A DNA stretch of 64,000 nt from Bryopsis sp. KO-2023 (lineage: Eukaryota; Chlorophyta; Ulvophyceae; Bryopsidales; Bryopsidaceae), in assembly GCA_030272585.1 (NCBI GenBank), contig BSYQ01000001.1, positions 11,237,001 through 11,301,000 of the forward strand. The letters are read 5' to 3'. A model generated the notes under the pieces. That model made no database searches. It had not been told where the DNA came from and saw nothing but the letters and a program-made list of their open reading frames with translations. Shown piece after piece: positions 38,866 to 48,440 of this stretch. The translations under genes were made by a program, and so were the position numbers. Each line of letters begins with the position of its first letter. Position 1 is the first letter of the stretch.

Positions 38866-39227
38866 TTAAGGAATTACCCTACGAAGCTCTGCGTCCCGCA
38901 GAGGGCAGGAGTGTCACGCGGGGCGAGCGCGATGCCCGACGCAGGATTTCGACGTTTCGCCAGGGCGCCTTGGTGGTGGTAAAGGACGACGGAAAGCAGT
39001 GGTGGGAGCAGGTCAAGCAAGACTTCGCGGCCCTCCGTCGTGCCGCTGATGCCGTGTGGAGCGAGAAGTGTGTTGCCAAAGCGCGGACTTGACGACGTGG
39101 AAAATTTAACACTTCCTTAAATTTTCGGAGTAACAGCATTCGGACTGATGGCGTTCGGACTTACGACATTCGGACTTACGGCATTCGGACTGACACACAT
39201 TCGGACTAATGGCATTCGGACTGAAGG
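38866..39227 (-). repeat. Dispersed repeat family, copy 2 (inverted)
   Basis: About 362 bp, TTAAGGAATTACCCTACGAAG at the left and GGCATTCGGACTGAAGG at the right: the reverse complement of the element at 23,973-24,322. The tandem GTCCGAATG units now lie at the right end. Read left to right it keeps an open frame: LPYEALRPAEGRSVTRGERD, then QGALVVVKDDGKQWWEQVKQ, FAALRRAADAVWSEKC, closed by TGA. The frame may be the remnant of an element-encoded protein. No clear target-site duplication is visible. Confidence 0.85.
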
Positions 39228-39492
39228 TACCGAACCAAGCTTGAGGTGTTTCTGAGAATGTCAGGTTTTCCACCAGAATCCAAAATTGGAATCGTCATGG
39301 GATCATCGACAGGGCCGTCGCTGCCTTGTAAACTCCCCAATACTGGTGGTGGTGGTGGTCTTCTGCCACTACGATAGAACCGTTATATGGGCGCCGCCAG
39401 CCGCGGCCGCAGGGGTGTGAGGAAATGAAAAAGAAAGCTTATTCTGAGCTCTCCTTTTGCAGGCACAAGGAAGGGGCAACAGCTGACCAGGC

Positions 39493-41079
39493 ATGAGTGC
39501 GGCTCAGTGGGAGGACGTCCCAGATCTCGCCTTGGGCTGCATATTTCTCAGGGTGGGGCTGCCTTCTCTGACAGACGCTTTCCTCGTGTGCAAGAGCTGG
39601 TGCAAAGTCCACGACCAAGAGGGATTCTGGCGGGGCGTGGTGAAGAGAGAGTTCGGGGCCGCCCATGAAAAGCTGCCCAAGAGAATGAACTCTTGGAAAC
39701 GTTACGCCCAGTTTTTGCACCAACAGAAAACGTACCTGATCGAGCTGGGGCCTAACGCACCAACACTGTTGTGTTTCGAGGATGAAATGGGCGTGATTCG
39801 GCGTGCGCGGGGGTTGATGGATGCAAAGATCGTTAAGGTTGTCGACGGCGCGAGAGCAGGGGGCCAAGATCTATTTTGTGGCACGTGTATAACTGCAGCG
39901 GGCGAGATATTATTGTGGTTGGTGCACCGCCCAACACAGTTAGTGAAGACACTGGACGCGTCCAACAGTTACACCGCCCCTTTCAAAGGGAAAAGCGTGG
40001 TGTCCGATCTTGTGCAAGATAGAAATGGAGCTCTGGTGTTGACCCAGGAGGGTGACCTCTTTGAAACACGCTCCTGGCCCTCTGTTCCGAGCGAAAACTT
40101 CCATGTCGAGTTCGATCAAGTGCCAGTTCCGTCGCGCGTGGTGTCATTCGCCCTTTGTTGCGCTGGAGTCAGAGCTGCGGTCCTGGACGACGGTTGCGTG
40201 TACGTGTGGGGGGAGGTGAAGGACTCTCTTTTTGAAGGTGTTGGTACAAAGGGCGTGTCGCTGTTCGGCTTGGGACCAGAGTGTCCGTTTGCAGTTCGTA
40301 CGGATAGCGCCACGTCGATTCCAACACCCCAGAAAGTCGCGTTCGACTCAGCCGCCGCATCGGCATGCAAATTCGTGGAAATCGTGGCAGGAAAAGCCCA
40401 CTTTCTGACCCGCTCCAATTCCGGTGACGTCTGGGCGTGGGGCTTTGGGGGACTCAATAAAAAAAGGGGCAGGATAGAAATTACCAGCTCACCAATCAGG
40501 GCTGCAAGGAACATCCGGAAGCTGCACAATGGGTCGATGATGGAATGTACAGGGGGCAATTTTTATGCTTATTTGGAGTTCGTATGTGGGGGCGAAACCC
40601 GCCCCATCTGGACCCCGATGTACAATTTCCAGTACGATTTGAGTTCCAAACCTTGCAGCCCAAACGCATGGCCTTGGGTTGATGGAGAACTTGGAGTTGT
40701 GAGGGCACACTCCCGTGAAATAAGTGAAATGCCTCTTGAATCACCAGTGCCAATGTCTAACGGATGCATCGGATTTTCCAAACAAAACGCGGGATGCATT
40801 CGCGTCCATGTTTGTTCTGACGAGGAATGCCAGACTTGGAGCGATCCTGTTCAAGTTTCCCCCATGTTTGACATTGGCCCTGGCATATTCTTTGGTGTGG
40901 AGGGAAATATGTATTTTGGGAGCCAAGGGCGGATCGTGGTGAAAGATATTCGAAGGCCATTTGAAAGAGATCAGTTCTATCTGGTGGACCTCCAGAGTTT
41001 GGGAATTCGGCAAGAGTTATTCAGTGTCCATAAGCCATGTGGAGGTCTGTTGCTGGCTCTGGTAGGTCCAAATTATTGA
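39493..41079 (+). CDS. F-box protein with RCC1-like repeats
   Basis: A single uninterrupted frame of 528 codons. An F-box stands at the N-terminus (WEDVPDLALGCIFLRVGLPS, LTDAFLVCKSWCKV, FWRGVVKREFG). The rest reads as RCC1-like beta-propeller blades, with the diagnostic repeats DDGCVYVWGEVKDSL and NSGDVWAWGFGGLNKK and weaker ones such as LTQEGDLFETRSW. F-box proteins present substrates to SCF ubiquitin ligases through Skp1; the propeller would bind the substrate. I infer that role from architecture; the target is unknown. It has no introns, unlike most neighbours, and a more even base composition. The ATG before SAAQWEDVP is the first in frame and sits right before the F-box. Conserved propeller signature glycines are sparse, so the repeats are degenerate. 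Confidence 0.85.
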   Translation: MSAAQWEDVPDLALGCIFLRVGLPSLTDAFLVCKSWCKVHDQEGFWRGVVKREFGAAHEKLPKRMNSWKRYAQFLHQQKTYLIELGPNAPTLLCFEDEMGVIRRARGLMDAKIVKVVDGARAGGQDLFCGTCITAAGEILLWLVHRPTQLVKTLDASNSYTAPFKGKSVVSDLVQDRNGALVLTQEGDLFETRSWPSVPSENFHVEFDQVPVPSRVVSFALCCAGVRAAVLDDGCVYVWGEVKDSLFEGVGTKGVSLFGLGPECPFAVRTDSATSIPTPQKVAFDSAAASACKFVEIVAGKAHFLTRSNSGDVWAWGFGGLNKKRGRIEITSSPIRAARNIRKLHNGSMMECTGGNFYAYLEFVCGGETRPIWTPMYNFQYDLSSKPCSPNAWPWVDGELGVVRAHSREISEMPLESPVPMSNGCIGFSKQNAGCIRVHVCSDEECQTWSDPVQVSPMFDIGPGIFFGVEGNMYFGSQGRIVVKDIRRPFERDQFYLVDLQSLGIRQELFSVHKPCGGLLLALVGPNY

Positions 41080-43706
41080 AAAAACAAAAACAAGAAAAGT
41101 CTATTCTTTACGAAAAAGAGGGAAAAAAAAATCCGCTGAATTTTTGATGTGATAGTTTGAACGAGGGATTTATGGGTTTACTTCGTTAGTTTTTTTGGCT
41201 AATGCTCTTTTTTTTGAGATTGAGAGAGGGAAATCAGAAAATTTATTCCAAAGAGTCGATCCATGTTCTCGTTTGGTCGGTGGAATGGTTTTGCTGTGTA
41301 TTCTCTGTTTCTTCTTTTTTTGTTTTAGCAAGAACAGGTAAAACAAAAAAATGCAGAGGGAAAAAAAGTTGTTTTCTGTTTTCCTGTTCTTGATGAGATA
41401 ATCTGGGTGGAAGAATTTGGAAAGAATGGGCGAGTCGTGCTTGGTGAGTACAGTGGGCAATTATTTTGGAATGTCTTTTTTGTCTAGCTATTTCCTTCGG
41501 ACAACATGTCGTGATGGAAAGGCCACACTGGAAATAATGGAAAAAAAGTGGGAAGTGAAGTTTGAGCTAAATGGGGGTATATATGGAATGATGGCTGTCC
41601 ATTTCAGATCCGATTATCATTGGGAAGGATGAGATGGGAGGGGGGGAGGGGAACGATAAAAGCAGGGAAATTACATGGAATGTCTTTTTAGGTTGGTTTT
41701 TTTGCTAGGGTATTCTTTTTATAAATACTAGGATGAAATATATACATGGATGAAAATGAAAAGAAGAGTCAAGTGGATTGTTTTTCCGTCGTTTGCTTTT
41801 GTTTCTTCTTTGGATGGAAAACAACAAAAATGAAAAAAAAAACTGAAAAAGAGCTATTATTTGCTGAAAGTCTTGCTCTTTGTGGGGAATTCCGGAGAGC
41901 AGGATTTCAAGAAAAGAAAAGAAAAATATTGCTGTTTGGAAATACAAAAGAGATTTTTCTGAGTGGTGTATGTATAGGAAACGAAAAAAGTGGAGAGGTT
42001 TTATCAAATGAAAAATATGATAAAACACCAAAATGGAGAAGGTGGCTTTGATAAGTATTTTGCCCGCTGGCTTTTTTTTTTTTTGTAAAGCGGGGAGTTG
42101 AGGATCTCTTCCCTGTGAAAGGGGTGGGGCACTTGAAGAATTTCCAATCAGCCAGTTCAAACCCGGTCGAGGAAAATTGAAGTATGTGGACAATAAATCA
42201 CTCCAGATCCAAAAAGAGGCAATGCGAAAAGAGATATTCTGCAAATAAAGTCAACATTTGGGTTACGGACTCCGTCCTATCAGCTGTATTTCGAAAATTG
42301 TTCGTGGGCTTTGTTTTTGTTTGATATCTCTGAGTTTTTTCTTTGGGTCTCAGTGATTCATTGAGGAGTGGTACGACTTCCAGAAAATGGTGGTTGAATT
42401 ATTTTTTTGGGGTATTGAAGTGCATGACGAAAATGCACGATGCCTATGCGGGACAGTACAAAATATCCAGAACTCTGTTTCGGGAATGAGTCATTCTCTA
42501 CTTGCCTGATACAAATGCCAGAAGAGCAGCGTATTGGCAATTTGTGCAACGGTCCTTTTGGGATTTAGCGAGGTCTCTGGGGTTTCGTTATCAGGTTTTG
42601 TTGCTGCAATATATTCTTTTTTAATGATGGGGCTTGTCTGTGTGTCCACGATCCACAGCAAATCATTCTTGTGAAAACTAAAATTGTCTCCTGAAATGTT
42701 CTTGGATGGTATGCATGCTAAAGCAGTTTGCCTGGGATCTGATGGCAGCTTCCACTTGCATGACTGTTGGAGCTGAAGCTTCTAAACAGAAATAGGAGCT
42801 GGATGGTATTGCATTGACTCAATTGTATAGTTTCGCATGTCCTGAGATCATTATACTTCCGAGCATCATTCATGGTACTTTACCATGTCATTTTTCCTTG
42901 TTTCCTTGAAATACTCAAGGAAAAGGCATTTGTAAAAGGGTTACTTTGTTGTCCGTCAAGCCTACTAGTGCAGAATAATATCATTTTTGGGGTGCTCCCC
43001 AAAAAAATGGGGAGGAATCTATCAGGCAAGAAGAAGAAGTATGGGAATCGAACAGCCCAAAACACCCACCTGATACAAGCAGAATTTAGAATCTCTTTAG
43101 TTTATAGCTAAAGATATATACAACAGACCATTTTTTACACAGAAAAGGTACTTACAGAGCCTCACCAGCACCAGTATTTACAATCAATACAATACGTTGC
43201 CCCAAAATTCTCGCACCTCCTTGAAAAAACATTCAGAAAAATGATGCACAGTTAAAAACACAGCCACAATCCTCCATAGCTGACCCCAAAAAACTAAAGG
43301 TTGGAACGAGCCAGTTTTGGCCTACATTTTTTTATTGCAAAATGACTGCCATTTTGGTGGGGCTCTCCCCCATTCCAGGCAAAAAACTCTGACAGTATTC
43401 CAAACAATACTGTCCCTCCCTATCTTCTGCCATTCAAAAAGCAATCCAAACAAAACAGAAACCAGGCGTTGATCCGAAACATTGAAAATGCCATTCTAAA
43501 CAGCAATTCCAAACAGTGAATCATTCATCACTTCATATCGTTCCTTGAACTGGTATAAACACCAGGAGGCCACAGTGCTACCAATTCTTGAGGTCAAAAT
43601 GCGATATTCATAACATGGAAACTAACAACAACAATTCACCAACTTGACTTGAGGGAAAACGCCCAGGTGAAAAACATGCTCTTGAGACAGAATTTTTATG
43701 ATATAA
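41080..43706. other. Convergent 3' flanks, no gene seen
   Basis: From about 41,080 to 42,030 the + strand is strongly purine-rich, downstream of the plus-strand F-box gene. From about 43,080 the + strand becomes C/A-rich toward the minus-strand gene. A short hairpin, TTTCCTTGA-AATAC-TCAAGGAAA, lies near 42,899. No coherent exons were found. Confidence 0.45.
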
Positions 43707-45106
43707 CTAGGACACATACTTCAGTGCCATTGGAATAACATAGTTGAGACCAAACCACAGCCCTTGGGTGCCATAGCAGCACAACAAGGCCAACAGAATC
43801 AACCCATCTGATTTGTAAGACCTGATTCTACTGCCGGTTTCTTCGCTCGGCGATGTAGAAAAGAGATAGGCTGATCTAGCCGTGCATTCAAACCAGTACA
43901 GAATCAAAGTCGGTATGAACAGTCCAACCCACAAGTGGAAAAACAAACCAACGATAAGGCACATGCTGGAATCGCCCTCGACAGTCAGTCTGGGGATGGG
44001 GAGGCCAAGGATGGTGAGAGTGGCCATGATTTCATGCATAGCAGAGCCTATTCCATCGACCATTGCTTGGACGGAGGGGTTGGCTGAACATTGCGCACAG
44101 AATCCAGGGATCCACCATGCTGCAATCACCATGCAAATGGATTGAACCAGAAAATCCCTGGAATTTAAAAACAAGACGAAGTTTAGAAACAGGAGCACAA
44201 AGAAAACTGAACTTTTTTGAAAGTGTGGCCATTATTCCTGTTGCATAACTGTAATTTTTTACTTCACCTCCATAAATAAAATAAATGTTTAATGTTTAAA
44301 ATAAATGTTTAATGTTTTCATAATTGTATAGAATGACATGTTTTCCCTAATCTTGTGAATCTCACCTCCGAAATGGAATACGCAATCCCAAAGCCAACAG
44401 AAAGCAAGTCATAATGGAAGTCCGGGAAATAATTGCCAATATCAATTCTCGAGCAGAATCGGTGGGCAATCCATTCGGACTGTCCAGACTCAACAACAGC
44501 GTTGTAACCAAGGTCACCACAAACCTCGTACAACTGGATATCAGGACCCTGTGTTTCATAAATGTCTCTGGCCTTTTCTTAGCCAAAACCACATGAAACA
44601 ATGCAACGAAAACTCCCTGGCTGGCGGTCAAGAGCCAGAATTTGCGGGGATACAGAACGAATGTCGTAGGGAACATCCAGGGTTTGAATCCAATCATCGA
44701 AAGGCAGAAAACGGCACACCAATACTCTGTGTTCATCCATACATTCGAGGCATAGGAGAGGAATCTGGATTCCAGCTGGGGATCCTGAAACTTCAATGAA
44801 ATGCGATGCCAGGGACCTCGGCCAATCAATGGATTCATTTCTGCTGACAGAAACATGTACAAATCAAAAGATTCACCACAAAGAACACCATGTGGGTAAC
44901 GCGGGTATTACTCGTGGGAAATCACAAGGAGCAAAGGTTATGTTTGGTCCGCGATTTCCAGCCTCCAGAATATCGTCATTTGCCCTTCTGCGCTCACGAT
45001 GACCAATAAGTGCGGGTGGGGCCACGGCTGCGAACGAAAACGATCTGCTTCGAGCGCGCGCGAAAAATCCTGTTGAAAACAGAGTATGGTGGACGGGAGC
45101 ACGCAC
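43707..45106 (-). CDS. Multi-pass membrane protein (unrecognised)
   Basis: Three exons in phase: about 45106-44913, 44846-44366 and 44157-43707 (stop after ALKYVS). Junctions: CCCACGA|gtaata to cagcag|AAATGAAT, and CGGAG|gtgaga to ccag|GGATTT. The protein is about 370 residues. The N-terminus is Arg/Ala/Ser-rich (MRAPVHHTLFSTGFFARARS), which could be an organelle-targeting peptide. Eight or so hydrophobic segments follow, for example WCAVFCLSMIGF, FWLLTASQGVFVALFHVVL, FVVTLVTTLLLSL, TSIMTCFLLALGL, FLVQSICMVIAAWW and LILLALLCCYGTQGLWFG. I do not know the family. The first exon is inferred from splice phase and is less sure than the other two. The gene lies head to head with the PAN/apple-like gene. 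Confidence 0.6.
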
Positions 45107-45646
45107 TTGGCAAGATTCTTAGCTAAGCAGGATTCCTTGCAGCGTCACCATGCGACGCACTTCACAGTGGCTGCCTGTCTGGACTTTTCCCGTGTGCTCT
45201 ACGTGTTGGCCAACATTCATCTGGCGCTGTGATGCGACGGGGAAAAAGCATTAATCGGCATTTTTTGTGTGGTTTTCACATAACAGATGCCAAACGTGTC
45301 AATAGGTCTTTTGTGTGACAGTCGCTTTGGTGGTGCAGTACTTTTTTCTGAGAAAAAAAAAGCTTTCCTTTGCCTCGTTTCCACTCCACTCCACTCCACT
45401 CCACCCCCCACCCTCCCCACCTGTCCTTGCAGCAGAACCTCGTCTTTAGAGACTACTGTCAATCGATACCTCGTTGGCCGCCTTTGGGGGATTTTGCGTG
45501 TGTCTGAATCGATTGTATTTTAAAGGACTCAGCCGCCAACCACGATTCAAAGTGCAAAACGCCAAGCCTGCCAGTCCGAATACGCCAGGGTCAGAGGCAT
45601 TCCCTCCTCCAATTTCTGGGCCCAACTTTTCACATCGACGTGTGCA

Positions 45647-46559
45647 ATGGTGGGTTCTTTAATCCTCCAAGTGTATATCTGCACAAAGTCGGACAAGAGC
45701 GTACCATTTCAGACTACTGCTTCTTGTCATTGTCAATACTTTATTTTAAAAGACAAATAGGCAAATTTGCCTATTTATCCTTTTAAAAGTATCTGGCTGG
45801 AGGAGCTATTCTGCAATTTTCGATATTGCGTCCAGGTTTGGGATCCTGTGGTGAAGAAATTACTGAAAAAAGCTCCTCTGCTTTGATTTGAATTGGCAGG
45901 GCAGCCTGGGGTTTTCCCTGATTGGTTTTGGACTGTTGCTGTTGCTGTGCCCCATTGCAGCCTTTGAATGCAAAATTGAACCTGGAACGACATACCTGGA
46001 AAAAAATGGCCGATCTAGGAATGTCATCAAGTCTAAAGGAAAAGAATCCACTCTCACCAAATCCAGCTTGGAATGCATGGACAAGTGTTTCGAGAACAAG
46101 GACTGTGCAGCTTGGACAAGGATCACTTACCCCCAGAAACTAGCAAACAGCCACGGTAGGAGCGTTGGGGAATGCTGGCTGCTGAGAAATTCTGAAGTGA
46201 AGCTCCAGAAGGAGAAGAATGGCTGCTGTTCATCGGGCCGGGCTGAAAAGTGCACATCCATGGACAATACCGATTTCCAGGGTAAAGATTTGAATGATGG
46301 GCACCAAGAATACACATGCAGCTTTGAAGAGTGCCGTGAAAAGTGCAAGAATTGGGAAAAGGTGGATCCAGATAAAAGGAAATGTAAGTCTTGGACATGG
46401 GTGAAGCAACCAAGACAATTGATGTGCCCCTCCAAACCTGACACAAAGACAAGGACGTACGGGGAATGCTGGCTTAAGAGAGAATATTTTCCAACGAGGG
46501 GGGTGAAACGGCACAAGGTTGGAAAGGAGAAATGCTGCGTTTCGGGAAATATGGATTAA
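45647..46559 (+). CDS. Secreted cysteine-rich PAN/apple-like protein
   Basis: The main exon (about 45899-46559) has no ATG in frame before its signal sequence, so the start is probably the ATG at 45,647-45,649, followed at once by a gtgggt donor; splicing gives M-GSLGFSLIGFGLLLLLC, a good signal peptide ending near PIAAFEC. The mature part is a duplicated unit. Each half has the spacing ECMDKCFENKDCAAWT or ECREKCKNWEKVDP, then C-x-S/A-W-T-W/R, a GECWL motif, and a closing pair of cysteines (NGCCSSG, EKCCVSG). This is the layout of PAN/apple-type disulfide domains that bind proteins or sugars outside the cell. About 220 residues, no transmembrane anchor, so probably secreted or wall-bound. The one-codon first exon is inferred from phase. 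Confidence 0.75.
45743..45787. repeat. 45-nt near-perfect palindrome
   Basis: TTTTAAAAG stands at the left and CTTTTAAAA at the right of a perfect 22-nt core, AAATAGGCAAATTTGCCTAT plus TT; only a two-base step (AC against AT) breaks the symmetry. It lies in the proposed first intron of the PAN/apple-like gene. Confidence 0.8.
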
Positions 46560-47367
46560 TAGGGAGGTCAAACCTCCTGCACACATATCCTTCATAATCT
46601 ACAACTACTGTAAATTAACAGTGCACAGACACTTTTGTTCTCATGTCTGACACAAAATTTTTGAGGGGCGTTTGTGGTTGATGATGACATCAAGAATTCC
46701 TGATTTCCCAAAAGTGGTGAATTGCCTGAGAAACTAGAATCAGATTTGCTCGGGCTAGGAAAAAAAAAGAAAAGAAAAGAAAAAGTTTAAGGTTGGGACA
46801 CAAATGCAAACAGTGATTTCACAATACTAAAAAAATTGCCATTGCTGGGCAATTTCTTTTTTTGTTCCTAAAACTGGGCACTTTTTTTTGATCATTTTTG
46901 ATAAAAAGAGAGGGAGTTGTGTGCTCTGTTTTTCAAAACTGGCCGATTGAGGTACACTCGTGATATTTTGGGGAAAAGCAATTTTGTTCTTCTGTTGGGT
47001 TTGGATGTTGTTATGACCGACTTTCTTCGGGGCGACCTGGGTCTGTAACGATCTGTGTGGGATTGTGTCGTGATTGGAAGCCCTCATTGAGAAGGGCTAT
47101 ATGGCAGTCATGGTATCTAGAAGCTAGGAAAGGGCCCAGTAGCCAAGAACAAAATCAAGTGTGTGCTGTGGCTTTTCTCCACGTCCCTCGGCTCAACCCT
47201 GAGATGATATGACCCCACTTCTGCAAAACTTCACTGGAGTCACAGACACAAGCCAAGAAAACCCCATCCTCGTAGTGAAAACGACAAATAAACCCCCGTG
47301 CAAATACAGTTTCCCGATCTTGATCGATCCGGCGATTCTCTCTGCTGCAAAGACTCGACTCTACAGC

Positions 47368-48060
47368 ATGGGTGACGGTTGCGATTTCAGTGATGTGTAC
47401 CTGGTTCCAATTGGGCCTTCCGTCCATAATAACTACCAAAGCCGATCCAGAGCCCACTATTCTTGCCAAGAACCCAGCTACAATACGGTTGGCGAAAGAT
47501 TATTTCCGATTTATTCCTTTTCGACTTTCTTTGGATGCAGTTTCTTGGTATATTGGTGTTCTTTGAAATATTTTTCACAGGAAATTGGCAAGGATTGGCA
47601 CCGGGCTGTTCATGTAATGCCTGCTTACCTCCTGACGGCTGGTCTGATGTTGGGCTTCCAAGTGCCGGCCACAGGATTTCCAACTTCTTTTTTGTACGGA
47701 TTCAGCGCGGTCGCCTTGTATATTTGTGGGGCGTTCTTCTTTTGTTGTGAGAACTGCTTGGTTGGCAAGAAATTCCACCTTGCTTGGAGGGTGGCTTGTC
47801 GAGTTTTCGCGCTTGGGATCATCGTCTCATCCATTTTGGCCGCCGTTTTTGATGTGGTACATGTTGTGAATTGGACTGGCTTCATCCGCCACTACGCAAA
47901 CGGAAGGAATCCGCACGACGACGATTACATTCCTTTGGGCCTCGTCGGGGTCGCGGTGGCCCTCTACATCATCCATGCATTATTCTCGCTGTTCGTGGCG
48001 GCATGGTGGTGCCGGGATCAATTCCTTCAGTGGAAGGGGGGAAGATTCCAACAAGAATGA
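47368..48060 (+). CDS. Four-helix membrane protein (unrecognised)
   Basis: The C-terminal exon, from about 47581 after a cacag acceptor (EIGKDWHRAVHVMPAYLL), is clear. It has four hydrophobic segments: YLLTAGLMLGFQV, FLYGFSAVALYICGAFFFCC, VFALGIIVSSILAAVFDVV and LGLVGVAVALYIIHALFSLF, then ends FQQE and TGA. A histidine/aspartate-rich loop lies before the last helix (ANGRNPHDDDYIP). The upstream exon may end at FFGCSFL|gtatat (47,547), in phase, and start at the ATG at 47,368; this part is weaker, as its text overlaps open frames on both strands. The family is unknown; four helices with short loops recall small endomembrane proteins. Confidence 0.55.
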   Translation: MGDGCDFSDVYLVPIGPSVHNNYQSRSRAHYSCQEPSYNTVGERLFPIYSFSTFFGCSFLVYWCSLKYFSQEIGKDWHRAVHVMPAYLLTAGLMLGFQVPATGFPTSFLYGFSAVALYICGAFFFCCENCLVGKKFHLAWRVACRVFALGIIVSSILAAVFDVVHVVNWTGFIRHYANGRNPHDDDYIPLGLVGVAVALYIIHALFSLFVAAWWCRDQFLQWKGGRFQQE

Positions 48061-48440
48061 ATTTGCTTGTTTCCCAAATTATGATGCAACGATTCAAGGA
48101 CATTTCACGATCGAGTCGTTTTCTGTCTTAAACTTCTGCAGCAGTGGTGGATGTATGGAATTCGAGAAAGCCTACACAATTGAACTAAAATATCAAAATA
48201 TCAGAGCCAACCCATAAGACTGGAGGAGTTCATTCCCTTGTTCACGGACAACAGGAGATTTCTATTGTGAGCATCGAATACACCTAACAGCAGAAAGAGT
48301 TCATCTCTTTTTGCCAGGGCCAGATATTTCAGTTTCCTTGCTTGGCTTCCAAACAGTGAAAATTACAAAATCCTCATGTAAGGAACAACCCAACCCTGAC
48401 CTCAGAAACAAGGGACCATCTTCTAAAAAGGAGTGATGCG

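Noticed and set aside
40116-40559. Minus-strand frame inside the F-box/RCC1 gene
   Set aside because: Antisense shadow of an intact 528-codon gene.
47155-47469. Minus-strand frame of 104 codons
   Set aside because: Overlaps the proposed first exon of the four-helix protein on the + strand; neither strand is strong here, but splice phase favours +.
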